A DNA stretch of 64,000 nt from an uncultured Eubacteriales bacterium (GTDB lineage Bacteria; Bacillota; Clostridia; Oscillospirales; Oscillospiraceae): contig URDJ01000007.1 in the NCBI GenBank assembly GCA_900546615.1, positions 1 through 64,000 on the forward strand, written 5' to 3'. Below, in pieces: positions 8,377 through 17,083 of the stretch. The position numbers were made by a program, and so were the translations under genes. Each line of letters begins with the position of its first letter. Within the stretch, counting starts at the first letter, position 1. Under the pieces are notes generated by a model. That model was not told the origin of the DNA. It saw only the letters and a program-made list of their open reading frames with translations, and did no database searches.

Positions 8377-9171
8377 ATGATAAGGGAAAACACTGTGAAG
8401 AAGAAGCTATACGCGGGCGAACCTCTGATAATGTGCTTCATGTGCAGTTCTGACCCGGCGGTGGCTGAGATAATGGTCATGAGTGGCGTAGACATCGTCG
8501 TTATCGACAATGAGCATGTACTGATGGATGGAACTCAGATAACGAACATAGCGCGCGCTGTCACCAGCTTGGGAGGTGCCTGCCTGCTCAGAACGACTGT
8601 CGGCGACAGGTGCCAGATAGGGCGTTTCATGGATTGCGGCATCAGCGGGATTATTGCAACCATGACCACTGATTATGAAAAGGCGAAGGAGGTCCGTGAC
8701 GGAGTCAAGTATCCGCCTCTAGGACGCCGCGGCCTGAGTACCGACGGCAGGGCTGCCCATTATGGCTTCAGCGGTATGACCACTGCTGAATATATGAGCT
8801 TTGCCAATGACAATACACTTCTGTTTTTCACGCTGGAGGATGAGAACGCTGTCTCGCAGCTCGATAAGATTGCTGCTTTGGAGGGGATAGACGGCATACA
8901 CATCGGCCCGATGGACCTTGCATCCTCGATGGGATACTGCGGGGACAGCTCTGCTCCGGCTGTGCAGAAGGTGCTGGATGAGGCACACAAAAAGATAGCT
9001 TCTCATGGCGATCCAAACGGCAACTCCTGGCTCGGATATTATGCTCCCGATCCTCATGCCGTCAGGGAAGTTATCGAGCGCGGCGGCCGGATAGTCAACA
9101 TTGGCTCCGAACTTACGGCTCTCGGGAAGATGTTGAAGCAGTACAAAGCCGAATTGGAAGCCGCGAAGTGA
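8377..9171 (+). CDS. HpcH/HpaI family class II aldolase (2-keto-3-deoxy-sugar-acid type)
   Basis: This 264-residue protein matches the HpcH/HpaI aldolases, which include 2-keto-3-deoxy-L-rhamnonate aldolase. The base region IDNEHVLMDG, the FTLEDENA metal glutamate and the GIHIGPMDLASSMGY metal aspartate are in the expected order. These enzymes cleave 2-keto-3-deoxy acids to pyruvate plus an aldehyde such as lactaldehyde. ATG 8377 follows AAAGGAGA; a longer frame reaches back into dctM but has no better start. An oxidative deoxy-sugar route may therefore run beside the isomerase route. The true substrate is not shown by sequence. Confidence 0.85.
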   Translation: MIRENTVKKKLYAGEPLIMCFMCSSDPAVAEIMVMSGVDIVVIDNEHVLMDGTQITNIARAVTSLGGACLLRTTVGDRCQIGRFMDCGISGIIATMTTDYEKAKEVRDGVKYPPLGRRGLSTDGRAAHYGFSGMTTAEYMSFANDNTLLFFTLEDENAVSQLDKIAALEGIDGIHIGPMDLASSMGYCGDSSAPAVQKVLDEAHKKIASHGDPNGNSWLGYYAPDPHAVREVIERGGRIVNIGSELTALGKMLKQYKAELEAAK

Positions 9172-9185
9172 TGAGCGGCAAGCAG

Positions 9186-9217
9186 GCAAAAGGCGGCGGA
9201 TAAACGCCGCCTTTTGC
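9186..9217 (+). terminator. Intercistronic hairpin, possible partial terminator
   Basis: A perfect 13-bp stem (9186-9198 with 9205-9217) lies between the aldolase and epimerase genes. The T-tract is within the distal arm, so readthrough into the 3-epimerase and kinase genes is likely. Confidence 0.6.
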
Positions 9218-9237
9218 ATTATAAGGAGGTGCAGATC

Positions 9238-10110
9238 ATGCTTGGTGAACATTTGCTGGGCATTTATGAGAAGGCGTTTGACCCTGACGCCAGCTGGGCG
9301 TACAGGGCGCAGACCGCCGGAGAGCTGGGGTTTGATTTTATAGAGCTGAGCATTGACGAGCAGGACAGCAGGATAGAGAGGCTGTACTGGCCCACAATCA
9401 GAAAAAGAGAACTGGCCGGCATCTGCTCGGACAGAGGAACGCCGCTCATGTCGATGTGCCTGAGCGCGCATCGAAGGTACCCGTTCGGCAGCGCGGACGA
9501 AGGGCTTCGGGCCAGAAGCATGGACATCCTGAAGCGGGCGGTGGAGTTTGCCGCTGAGACAGGCATACGTCTGATACAGCTCGCCGCATACGACGTCTAC
9601 TATGAGCCTTCCACCGATGAGAGCCGCAAAAGATACATCGAAATGCTCGCAGAGGCAGTAAAATTTGCCGAAAGCCACTGCGTCATGCTCGCGAACGAAA
9701 CGATGGACACCGAATTTGTCAACTCTGTAAGCAGGCATCTCGAGTACCAGAGACTGCTGGAAAGCCCGTGGTTCAAGGTGTATCCCGATATGGGCAACCT
9801 CAGTGCCTGGGAGCTGGACGTGAGCCGGGAGCTGCGGCTGGGACGGGGCAGCATCGTACAGGTGCATGTGAAGGACACACGCCCGGTGCACGGCAAGGGC
9901 GGAGCGCAGTTCAAAAACGTGCCGTTCGGCGAGGGCTGCGTGGATTTCGTCAAATGCTTTTCAACGCTGGAAGCGCAGGAGTATCGCGGGCCATACCTAA
10001 TCGAAATGTGGCACAACCGTGAGCAGAATGACCGCAGCGCCATTGCAGCCGCCAGAGACTTTGTGCGCGCCTGCTACGACAGGGCGGCAGATGCGCAGGG
10101 AGGTGAATGA
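9238..10110 (+). CDS. ulaE: L-ribulose-/L-xylulose-5-phosphate 3-epimerase (UlaE/SgbU family)
   Basis: This 290-residue TIM-barrel enzyme matches UlaE: LGIYEKAF, GFDFIELSIDE, MCLSAHRRYPFGS, YPDMGNLSAWELD, VKDTRPV and FKNVPFGEG. The metal ligands expected at E154, D184, H210 and E256 are all present. It interconverts L-xylulose 5-phosphate and L-ribulose 5-phosphate. ATG 9238 has AAGGAGG about nine bases upstream; an in-frame start at 9214 lacks one. Together with the next gene, an L-xylulose kinase homologue, it defines an L-xylulose branch. A 4-epimerase (UlaF/AraD) needed to reach D-xylulose 5-phosphate is not in the window. Confidence 0.9.
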   Translation: MLGEHLLGIYEKAFDPDASWAYRAQTAGELGFDFIELSIDEQDSRIERLYWPTIRKRELAGICSDRGTPLMSMCLSAHRRYPFGSADEGLRARSMDILKRAVEFAAETGIRLIQLAAYDVYYEPSTDESRKRYIEMLAEAVKFAESHCVMLANETMDTEFVNSVSRHLEYQRLLESPWFKVYPDMGNLSAWELDVSRELRLGRGSIVQVHVKDTRPVHGKGGAQFKNVPFGEGCVDFVKCFSTLEAQEYRGPYLIEMWHNREQNDRSAIAAARDFVRACYDRAADAQGGE

Positions 10111-10111
10111 T

Positions 10112-11644
10112 ATGCCGCGCTTTTACCTTGGCCTCGACAACGGAGGCACGACCACAAAGGCCGCGTTGTACGATGAACGCGGCAATGAACTTGGCTCATA
10201 CTCGGTCTCGACAGACGTGATCATCCCACGGCCCGACTTTGTCGAGCGCGACATGGAGGAGATGTGGGACGCGAACTGCCGGGTGATCCGCGGGCTGCTT
10301 GAGCGCACGGGCGCGGACCCGGCGGACATCAGGGCCGCGGGGATATGCGGACATGGGAAGGGGCTTTACCTGTGGGGAAAGGACGGAAGACCGGCGAGAA
10401 ACGGCATCGTCTCTACCGATAACCGGGCCTATGCCTACCCGATGCGCTGGCGGCGCGAAGGGGTCGAGGACGAGCTGTTCCCTGTAACATGCCAGCATAT
10501 TCTTGCAAGCCAGCCGGTCTCGCTGCTTGCCTGGCTCAGAGACAATGAGCCGGGGACCTGGGGAAATATCAAATATGTCTTCTCCTGCAAGGATTACGTG
10601 CGCTTTCGGCTCACGGGAGAGGCCGCGGCAGAAGTGACCGACCTGTCCGGCAACGGTCTCATTGACCTGAACACAGGGGCCTATGACGACAGGATACTCA
10701 AGGCGCTGGGTCTGACGGAAATCGCCGGAGCGCTGCCGCCGGTCAGACAGTCGGCTGAGGTGTGCGGATACGTGACGCGCGAGGCCGCGCAGCGATGCGG
10801 CCTGAAGGAGGGAACGCCCGTCGCGGGCGGGATGTTCGATATCGATGCCTGCGCCCTGTCCGCGGGTGTGGCCGACACCGGGCACGTCTGTATGGTCGCC
10901 GGAACCTGGAGTATAAACGAGTTTTTGATGCGCAAGCCGGTACTGAACGGCAAGGTGCTGATGAACTCCATGTTCTGCCTGCCCGGATACTACCTCGTAG
11001 AGGAATCCAGCCCGACGAGCGCAGCGAATCTGGCCTGGTATATAGAGCAGTTCCTGCCCGAGCTCGCGCAAAAATGCAGGGAGACGGGCAGTTCGATATA
11101 CGATGAGACGAACGCAATGGTGGCTTCGATATCCTCAAAGGAGTTTTGCCCTGTGTTCCTGCCTTTCATCATGGCCAGCAACGCGCACCCGAACGCCCGT
11201 GCGTCCATGACAGGCATGACGGCCTATCACACTCGCGCGCACCTGACACGGAGCATATACGAGGGCATAACCTTTTCACACAAGTGGCACTATGACAAGC
11301 TGCGCGCGTGCATGGATAAGGACCCCGTCAGCGTCAGACTGGTCGGCGGGGCGGCGAGGTCAAGAGTATGGACGCAGATGTTTGCCGACACCCTTGCGCT
11401 GCCTGTCGAGACCTCGACGGCGAACGAGACCGGGGCGCTGGGCAGCGCGATAGCCGCTGCTGCGGCGGTCGGAGATTATCCAGACCTGCGCAGTGCGATG
11501 CAGTCCATGACCAGCCTGAGCGCACCAGTCATGCCGGACCCGGGATCAGTCGGGGATTACAGCGACAAATATAAGCTGTACGTGAAGACGATAAATGCGC
11601 TCGATACCCTGTGGGATGCCATGCAGAGGCTGGCAGAAAAATAG
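10112..11644 (+). CDS. lyxK: FGGY-family sugar kinase, LyxK (L-xylulose kinase) type
   Basis: This 510-residue FGGY kinase has an N-terminal phosphate-binding motif GLDNGGTTTKA (7-17), the LyxK-like stretch GHGKGLYLWGKDGRPA, the GGMFDIDACALSAG region with the probable catalytic aspartate near residue 242, and LVGGAARSRVW. It resembles E. coli LyxK more than rhamnulokinase, notably in ASPTS-type (here ESSPTSAANL) and ARAHLTRSIYEGITFSH segments. It should phosphorylate L-xylulose or a related ketose. ATG 10112 follows AGGGAGGTG; the gene starts two bases after the epimerase stop. Confidence 0.82.
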   Translation: MPRFYLGLDNGGTTTKAALYDERGNELGSYSVSTDVIIPRPDFVERDMEEMWDANCRVIRGLLERTGADPADIRAAGICGHGKGLYLWGKDGRPARNGIVSTDNRAYAYPMRWRREGVEDELFPVTCQHILASQPVSLLAWLRDNEPGTWGNIKYVFSCKDYVRFRLTGEAAAEVTDLSGNGLIDLNTGAYDDRILKALGLTEIAGALPPVRQSAEVCGYVTREAAQRCGLKEGTPVAGGMFDIDACALSAGVADTGHVCMVAGTWSINEFLMRKPVLNGKVLMNSMFCLPGYYLVEESSPTSAANLAWYIEQFLPELAQKCRETGSSIYDETNAMVASISSKEFCPVFLPFIMASNAHPNARASMTGMTAYHTRAHLTRSIYEGITFSHKWHYDKLRACMDKDPVSVRLVGGAARSRVWTQMFADTLALPVETSTANETGALGSAIAAAAAVGDYPDLRSAMQSMTSLSAPVMPDPGSVGDYSDKYKLYVKTINALDTLWDAMQRLAEK

Positions 11645-11694
11645 GGTCTTCCGGCCGGCGCTGAAAAGGGGTATAATCCATTCGAGGTGATACG

Positions 11695-12852
11695 ATGCTG
11701 GATTTTGAACTTTATGTGCCGACTAGGATGATCTTCGGCCGGGGACGCTGCGATGAGGTCGGCAGGGTGATCGCGGGTTACGGGGCCGCGAAGCCTTTGG
11801 TCTGCTATGGCGGCGGGAGCGTGGTGAAGTCGGGCCTGCTCGAGCGGGTCGAGCGCTCGCTCAGACAGGCCGGGGTGGACTACGCGCTCCTGGGCGGGGT
11901 GCAGGCCAACCCCACCGTGGACTTCTGCGTCAAAACCGTGGAATATGCCCGCGAAAACGGCTGTGACATGCTGCTCGCCGTCGGCGGCGGGAGCGTCATC
12001 GACAACGCAAAAATGGCCGCGCACTGCGTAAAAACCGGGCGCAGCCCCTGGGAATACACCGAAAAAGTCGTAAGCCCGACCGACAGCCTGCCGGTGGGCG
12101 TGATACTGACAATAGCCGCCACGGGCAGCGAGACCAGCGACAGCGCGGTGCTCACAAACACCGCGACCGGAGAGAAGCGCGGCCTCAGCTGCGATAAGAA
12201 CCGACCGCTATTTGCCATAATGGACCCTGAGCTGACCTTTACCCTGCCGCCTTATCAGACCGCCTGCGGGACAGTGGATATCCTCATGCACACGATGGAG
12301 CGCTATATGTGCACGAACCCGGACAATGAGCTTATCGACCGCATGTCGGAGGGCCTGATGACCTCGGTCATAGACGCGGGCAGGGTGGTGATGGAAAAAC
12401 CCGACGACTACGAGGCGCGCTCAACGCTGATGCTGGCAGGCAGCCTCTCGCACAACGGGCTGACAGGGGCCGGGAGGCGCTGCGGCCTCTGGGCGCACAA
12501 GCTGGAGCATGAGATGAGCGCACTTGACCCGCGCATAGCCCACGGGGCAGGGCTGGCCGTCGTCTGGCCAGCGTACCTTGAGTTCTTCGCCCGGCGCGGG
12601 CTGTTCACCGGGCGGCTGGAGCGCTATGCCGGAAACATCTGGGGCGCGGATACCATAGAGGGTGGCCTCGAGGCTACGCGGGCATATTTCCGCAGCCTCG
12701 GCATGCCGGAACGCCTCTCGGACTTCGGCCTTACGGCGGAGGATGCCGAGTACATGAGCCGCCGATGCACGGATGACGGAAAAAAGAGCTTCCCGAGCGT
12801 GATCGACCTCGGCCTCGACGAGGTGCGGGAGATCTACTCTCTCTGTCTCTGA
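11695..12852 (+). CDS. Iron-containing alcohol dehydrogenase
   Basis: This is a 385-residue group III alcohol dehydrogenase. The NAD(P) motif GGGSVIDNAK is at 98-106. The four iron ligands appear as D195 and H199 (VDILMHTME), H268 (WAHKLEHE) and H283 (IAHGAGLA). It resembles BdhA-type butanol dehydrogenases and could reduce lactaldehyde or glycolaldehyde made by the aldolase. It follows the kinase by 50 bases, where a TATAAT box with a poor -35 may give some independent transcription. Its 3' end overlaps the convergent symporter gene by 19 bases. Confidence 0.88.
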   Translation: MLDFELYVPTRMIFGRGRCDEVGRVIAGYGAAKPLVCYGGGSVVKSGLLERVERSLRQAGVDYALLGGVQANPTVDFCVKTVEYARENGCDMLLAVGGGSVIDNAKMAAHCVKTGRSPWEYTEKVVSPTDSLPVGVILTIAATGSETSDSAVLTNTATGEKRGLSCDKNRPLFAIMDPELTFTLPPYQTACGTVDILMHTMERYMCTNPDNELIDRMSEGLMTSVIDAGRVVMEKPDDYEARSTLMLAGSLSHNGLTGAGRRCGLWAHKLEHEMSALDPRIAHGAGLAVVWPAYLEFFARRGLFTGRLERYAGNIWGADTIEGGLEATRAYFRSLGMPERLSDFGLTAEDAEYMSRRCTDDGKKSFPSVIDLGLDEVREIYSLCL

Positions 12853-14216
12853 GAAAAATACGCGCGCGTCAGCCGCGCCGCCTCGCCTGACAGCAGCAGC
12901 AGGGACAGCAGGTTCGGCAGCGCCATGAGTGCGTTGGCGAGGTCAGCCAGCTCCCAGATGAGGCTCCGTTGGCAGAGGGCGCCGGGGATGGCAAAGAGCG
13001 AGAACAACAGCAGACATGCCCGTGCCGGGCGCCGACCGAGCAGGAATTCGCAGCAGCGAAGGCCGTATATGCCCCAGCTGAACAGGGACGAGACGGAAAA
13101 CAGCATGAGACAGAGCGCAAGGACGACCGCCGCCCAGCCCCCGCCGAAGACCCCGGCAAAGGCTGAGACAGGCAGGGACAGCGTCGCGGCAGAGCCATAG
13201 GGGATTGCGGCGCCGGAGCAGAGAATGGCCAGACCGGTTAGAGTGCAGACCACGATGGTGTCGGCAAAAACCTCGAAAATGCCGAAGAAGCCCTGCTTTA
13301 CCGGGTCGCGCTCGGAGGTCGAGGCGTGGGCGATCGGCGCGGAGCCAAGCCCCGCCTCGTTTGAAAATACGCCCCGGCGCAGGCCCCAGCTCAGGCAGGC
13401 GCGGACGCTTATGCCGGCGCAGACCGACTGCGGCCTGAAGGCACACACGAATATGTCGCGGAAAACTGCGGGCAGCCTCCCGGCGTTTGTGAGTATGACA
13501 GCAAGACAGCAGCCGACGTAGACGATACCCATGAGCGGCACGAGCCTCTCGCACACGCGGCCGAGCCGGGACATCCCGCCGCGGAGCACGGAATAGCCGC
13601 ACAGGGCGACAAGCAGGCCTACTGTGAGCGAGAATATCGGACTTTCGGCGGCGAGGCCGGGCAGCAGCTCCATCGAGAGCGTCCTGGCCGCGCCGCTTAT
13701 TTCGCTGCCCTGGACGGCGCTGCCCATGGCGAAGGCTGCAAGCACACCGGCGGCTGAAAAGCAGTACGCGAGCGGCCTGAACCTGCGGCCGAGGCCGTTT
13801 TTAATGGTGTACATCGGACCGCCTCGCCACTCGGAGTTTTCCCCGCGTTCGCGGTAGCGCACGGCAAGTGTGACCTCGGCATACTTTGTCGCCATGCCGA
13901 GTATGGCGGTCAGCCATAGCCAGAGGAGCGCGCCCGGGCCGCCGAGGGATATGGCGAGGGCGACGCCTGCTATGTTGCCGGTGCCGACCGTGCCTGCGAG
14001 CGCGGCGCAAACCGCCTGAAACGGCGTCACCGATCCATCCGCAGCCTTTTCACCGCCGAACATACCGCCAATGGTGCGCCTCATCGCCTCGGGGAAATGC
14101 CGCAGCTGCACAAAACCGCAGCGCAGGCTGAGATATGCCCCGACGCCGACGAGAAGCAGGGCCATGGGAAGCCCCCAGAGCCAGCTTATGATATCCCGCA
14201 ATCTCCTCGCCTCCAT
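12834..14216 (-). CDS. Sodium:alanine/glycine symporter (AGCS family)
   Basis: This is a membrane protein of about 460 residues with ten or eleven hydrophobic helices. AGCS landmarks are FQAVCAALAGTVGTGNIAGVA, GGPGALLWLWLTAILGMATKYAEV, RGGPMYTIKNGLG and GVFSNEAGLGSAPIAHA. It imports alanine, glycine or similar small amino acids with sodium. ATG 14216 gives the longest form, but GGAGG lies inside its first codons and would suit a TTG start at 14201. It is convergent with the alcohol dehydrogenase gene and shows no operon partner. Confidence 0.9.
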   Translation of the reverse strand: MEARRLRDIISWLWGLPMALLLVGVGAYLSLRCGFVQLRHFPEAMRRTIGGMFGGEKAADGSVTPFQAVCAALAGTVGTGNIAGVALAISLGGPGALLWLWLTAILGMATKYAEVTLAVRYRERGENSEWRGGPMYTIKNGLGRRFRPLAYCFSAAGVLAAFAMGSAVQGSEISGAARTLSMELLPGLAAESPIFSLTVGLLVALCGYSVLRGGMSRLGRVCERLVPLMGIVYVGCCLAVILTNAGRLPAVFRDIFVCAFRPQSVCAGISVRACLSWGLRRGVFSNEAGLGSAPIAHASTSERDPVKQGFFGIFEVFADTIVVCTLTGLAILCSGAAIPYGSAATLSLPVSAFAGVFGGGWAAVVLALCLMLFSVSSLFSWGIYGLRCCEFLLGRRPARACLLLFSLFAIPGALCQRSLIWELADLANALMALPNLLSLLLLSGEAARLTRAYFSQRQRE

Positions 14217-14287
14217 AGGATAGTGTACGCCGGGGGACGGGCCGGCATGACTTGACGCGAAGGGGCGCGGGGTGTATCGTATATGAC

Positions 14288-15013
14288 ATGGATAATGAGC
14301 TTGAACTTTTGAAAAAGCGCCTCGCCGAGCTGTCGAAGCGGGCGGCGGAGCGCGGGATATGTACGCATTCGGAGTTCCTGAGCCTCGGCGAGCAGACTGA
14401 GCTGTCCAGGCTGCGGCTGGACGCCGAGTACACCCTTGATGGCGGCTGGGCGGAGGCCGAGCGCAGGGCAGCGGTGTTCGGCGGCGACAGGGCGCCGCTG
14501 TGCTGCCTTGAGATATCGCCGGTGTCGCGGAAATTCGCGGAGCCGCTGACGCACAGGGACTACCTGGGCTCGCTCATGGGTCTGGGCCTGCGCAGGAGCG
14601 TGCTTGGAGACGTGGTGCTCTGCGGGGACAGGGCCTATGTGTTTTGCCTCGAGAGTGTGAGGCGGCATATAATCGACGGACTGACGCAGGTGCGCCGGAC
14701 GCAGGTGAGGGTCACGGAGGCGTCGTCGCTGCCGGAGGAAGTGTCGAAGCCACCGGAGCCGACGACGGTGAACGCGGCCTCTGAGCGGCTGGACGCGGTG
14801 GTCTCGGCGGTGTTCGACCTGTCCAGGGCGGAGAGCCAGAGACTGTTTGAGGCGGAGCGGGTGCAGATAAACGGCCTGACGGCCAGGTCGGCGTCCGCCA
14901 GGCTTGAGCCGGGCATGATGGTGTCGGTGCGCGGACACGGGCGTTTCCGGTTCGAGGGGACGCTTGGTGAGACGCGAAAGGGCCGCCTGAGACTGAGCGT
15001 GAGGAAATACTGA
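14288..15013 (+). CDS. ylmH: YlmH-like S4-domain RNA-binding protein
   Basis: This 241-residue protein has the YlmH layout: an N-terminal region including FLSLGEQTEL, the central DYLGSLMGLGLRRSVLGDVV motif, and a C-terminal S4 domain (about 160-225) with RLDAVVSAVFDLSRAES and VQINGLTA. YlmH homologues bind ribosomal complexes and have been linked to rescue of stalled ribosomes. In many Firmicutes the gene sits in the division cluster; here it stands alone between a symporter and spoIIID. ATG 14288 is the first plausible start, with a weak ribosome site. Confidence 0.85.
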   Translation: MDNELELLKKRLAELSKRAAERGICTHSEFLSLGEQTELSRLRLDAEYTLDGGWAEAERRAAVFGGDRAPLCCLEISPVSRKFAEPLTHRDYLGSLMGLGLRRSVLGDVVLCGDRAYVFCLESVRRHIIDGLTQVRRTQVRVTEASSLPEEVSKPPEPTTVNAASERLDAVVSAVFDLSRAESQRLFEAERVQINGLTARSASARLEPGMMVSVRGHGRFRFEGTLGETRKGRLRLSVRKY

Positions 15014-15026
15014 ATATGAGGCGTTA

Positions 15027-15060
15027 AAAGGCGGGACTGGTAATGACCGGTCCCGCCTTT
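15027..15060. terminator. Bidirectional terminator between ylmH and spoIIID
   Basis: GGCGGGAC-containing arms (about 15027-15039 and 15046-15060) form a strong stem flanked by A- and T-runs. It can end transcription from both convergent genes. Confidence 0.8.
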
Positions 15061-15061
15061 T

Positions 15062-15310
15062 TCATATCCCCTTGTATTTTCTGCGAGTAGCCATGCCGCC
15101 GCGGATGTGCCGTTCGGATTTGTTGAAGTTGAGCAGGTCGCGCACCTCGGAAAAAAGCTCCGGGTCCACATGCTCGAGGCGCTCCGTAATATCTTTGTGT
15201 ACGGTGGATTTGGATACGCCGAAGGCTTTTGCCGCGCCGCGGACGGTGGAATGATTTTCGGTTATGTACTCCGCGAGCCTTACGGCCCGCTCCTCGATGT
15301 CAGTACTCAT
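15062..15310 (-). CDS. spoIIID: Stage III sporulation regulator SpoIIID
   Basis: This 82-residue DNA-binding protein matches SpoIIID across its length: EERAVRLAEYITENHSTVR, AAKAFGVSKSTVHKDITERL (helix-turn-helix) and a C-terminal LLNFNKSERHIRGG basic tail. SpoIIID acts in the mother cell after sigma-E, repressing and activating many sporulation genes. Two in-frame GTG codons precede, but GGGAG lies at the right distance for ATG 15310. The gene is strong evidence that the organism forms endospores. Confidence 0.95.
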   Translation of the reverse strand: MSTDIEERAVRLAEYITENHSTVRGAAKAFGVSKSTVHKDITERLEHVDPELFSEVRDLLNFNKSERHIRGGMATRRKYKGI

Positions 15311-15338
15311 TTTCACCACTCCCGAAAGGTCGTGGCTT

Positions 15339-15368
15339 ATTATATGAACGCGCAGGAGGTTCTTATGC
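15339..15368 (-). promoter_or_regulatory. Possible sigma-E promoter of spoIIID
   Basis: On the minus strand CATATAAT (15346-15339) fits the sigma-E -10 consensus. GCATAAG (15368-15362), 15 bases upstream, is a weak -35. Sigma-E control is known for spoIIID in B. subtilis; here it is inference. Confidence 0.4.
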
Positions 15369-15463
15369 CAGCACGCGCGGCGGAAAGAAGCTGGACTATA
15401 CGGGAAACGGGTCTGTTATAGTGTGCTCAGTTCGATGAAAAAGCTTTGCGGGAGGTATTCGAC

Positions 15464-16093
15464 GTGGAGATCAAGATGGTACAGTGCCCCAACGGTCATT
15501 ATTATAACGCGGCCCTGCACTCAAAATGCCCCGAGTGCGGCGGTTCCGGTCTGGGACATACAGAGCCGGTGGCGGATGTGAGCATGGGAGGTAAGGATAA
15601 GTTTCCGAAGACCGAGCCGCTGAACGGCGGCGGGTCCGGGACTTTTCAGGAGACGGTCAACGTCAGCACCCTGAGTGAGGATGCGTCGGGGCACTCTGAC
15701 GACCACATTCAGGACTGCGTGGCGCCGCCCAACGGAGCGGACCCGGCCGTGGGCTGGATCGTGTGCATCGAAGGCCCGGCAAGGGGCACAGATTACAGGC
15801 TCCACTCGGGCTACAACTACATCGGCAGCTACACGGGCGATATCCGCATACAGGGCGACATGGAGATCTCGCGGAAGGATCACGCGCTGATAGCCTACGA
15901 CGGCAGCGAGCGAGTGTTCTACATCGGGCCCGCCGGTGGCCGGGAGCTCATAAAGGTGAACGGCAAAACGGTCATCACCGCGGCGGAGCTTAAGAGCTAT
16001 GACATAATCACCATAGGCGGCACGAAGCTCATGTTCGTGGCTCTCTGCGGCGAGGGCTTCGACTGGAACGACAGAAATGGCCTGTATGCTTGA
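15464..16093 (+). CDS. Zinc-ribbon and FHA-domain protein
   Basis: This 209-residue soluble protein has an N-terminal zinc-ribbon-like motif (C8, C22 and C25, with H12 nearby), a low-complexity linker, and a C-terminal FHA fold (about 98-195) with GSYTGDIRI, SRKDHALIAY and VNGKTV. FHA domains read phosphothreonine. GTG 15464 is preferred because GGAGG lies eight bases upstream; a TTG at 15446 lies before that site. It heads the phosphorylation cassette and overlaps the next gene by about 17 bases. It is probably a cytoplasmic reader of the kinases encoded downstream. The FHA core is somewhat divergent, so the domain call is less certain than the context. Confidence 0.75.
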   Translation: MEIKMVQCPNGHYYNAALHSKCPECGGSGLGHTEPVADVSMGGKDKFPKTEPLNGGGSGTFQETVNVSTLSEDASGHSDDHIQDCVAPPNGADPAVGWIVCIEGPARGTDYRLHSGYNYIGSYTGDIRIQGDMEISRKDHALIAYDGSERVFYIGPAGGRELIKVNGKTVITAAELKSYDIITIGGTKLMFVALCGEGFDWNDRNGLYA

Positions 16094-17081
16094 ACGGTGC
16101 CTGCTCCTGACGGCGGATGCCCTGACCGTCACGCCCACAGCCGCGCCCTCGACCGGCGGCGGGGCGACGGAGATGCTGCCGTGGATAATAGCCGGGGTGT
16201 CGCTGGCTGCGGCGCTGGCGCTGGCGGCGGCACTGGCGGTGGTATCGAGACGCCTGGGGCGCCGCAGGAGTTGCAGCGCTGTCAGGCCGGTCACGGAGCA
16301 GCTGCCGACGGCAGCTGAGGCCACGGTCCTCAAGGTCGGCAAGCTGCACGAGCAGGGCATGAGAGAGGACCAGCAGGACTGCTTTGCGGTATCGCCGGAG
16401 GAGCTTGAGAAGGAGCACGGACTGCTGGCGGTCGTAGCGGACGGCATGGGAGGACTGACGGACGGAGCGAAGGTGAGCCGGACGGCGGTGAGCGCGATGC
16501 TGGACGGTTTCTGCAGCGTCGGCGGCGAGCCGCAGCTGGTGCTGCTGGAGCTGCTGCGCAGGGCGAACGATGCCGTGAACGGCATGCTGGAAGCTGACGG
16601 CGGCAAGAAGGGAGGCTCCACGCTGGTCGCGGCGCTGGCACGCGGAGGGAGGCTGAGCTGGCTCACGGTGGGCGACAGCCGCATCTCGATGCTGAGGGAC
16701 GGCGAGCTTTGTCAGCTAAACCGCGAGCACGTCTACAGAAACGAGCTGCTGGTGGACGCGGCGAACGGGCTTGAGAGCTTCGAGTCCGCGCTCACGAACC
16801 CCCGGGCTTCGGGGCTTACGAGTTACCTCGGCATGGGCAGGCTCAGGTACGTGGATATGCCGGCGAGGGCTGTTAACATCCGGCCGGGCGACAGGTTTGT
16901 GCTCATGAGCGATGGGGTGTACAACGCGCTCGGTGACAGGGAGCTGAGGTCGGCGCTGGCGGCACCGGCGCAGGATGCCGCGGATGAGATAGGCCGCCGG
17001 ATAGCGGAGAAGGGCTACAAGGGCCAGGACAATTATACCGCTGTCATCATAGAGGCCGCAGCAGTTGGAGAGCGAGGGTAG
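16077..17081 (+). CDS. Membrane-anchored PP2C-type Ser/Thr phosphatase
   Basis: This is a protein of about 334 residues with one membrane segment (about 34-56, followed by an arginine-rich stop) and a cytoplasmic PPM/PP2C domain. Metal-binding motifs are visible: REDQQDCF near 96-103, VVADGMGGLTDG at 120-130, TVGDSRI, LMSDGVYNAL and GQDNYTAV. It should dephosphorylate phosphoserine/threonine made by the clustered kinases. The start is uncertain: ATG 16077 overlaps the previous gene, and ATG 16086 is also possible. It overlaps or abuts both neighbours, indicating tight co-expression. Confidence 0.85.
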   Translation: MACMLERCLLLTADALTVTPTAAPSTGGGATEMLPWIIAGVSLAAALALAAALAVVSRRLGRRRSCSAVRPVTEQLPTAAEATVLKVGKLHEQGMREDQQDCFAVSPEELEKEHGLLAVVADGMGGLTDGAKVSRTAVSAMLDGFCSVGGEPQLVLLELLRRANDAVNGMLEADGGKKGGSTLVAALARGGRLSWLTVGDSRISMLRDGELCQLNREHVYRNELLVDAANGLESFESALTNPRASGLTSYLGMGRLRYVDMPARAVNIRPGDRFVLMSDGVYNALGDRELRSALAAPAQDAADEIGRRIAEKGYKGQDNYTAVIIEAAAVGERG

Positions 17082-17083
17082 TG

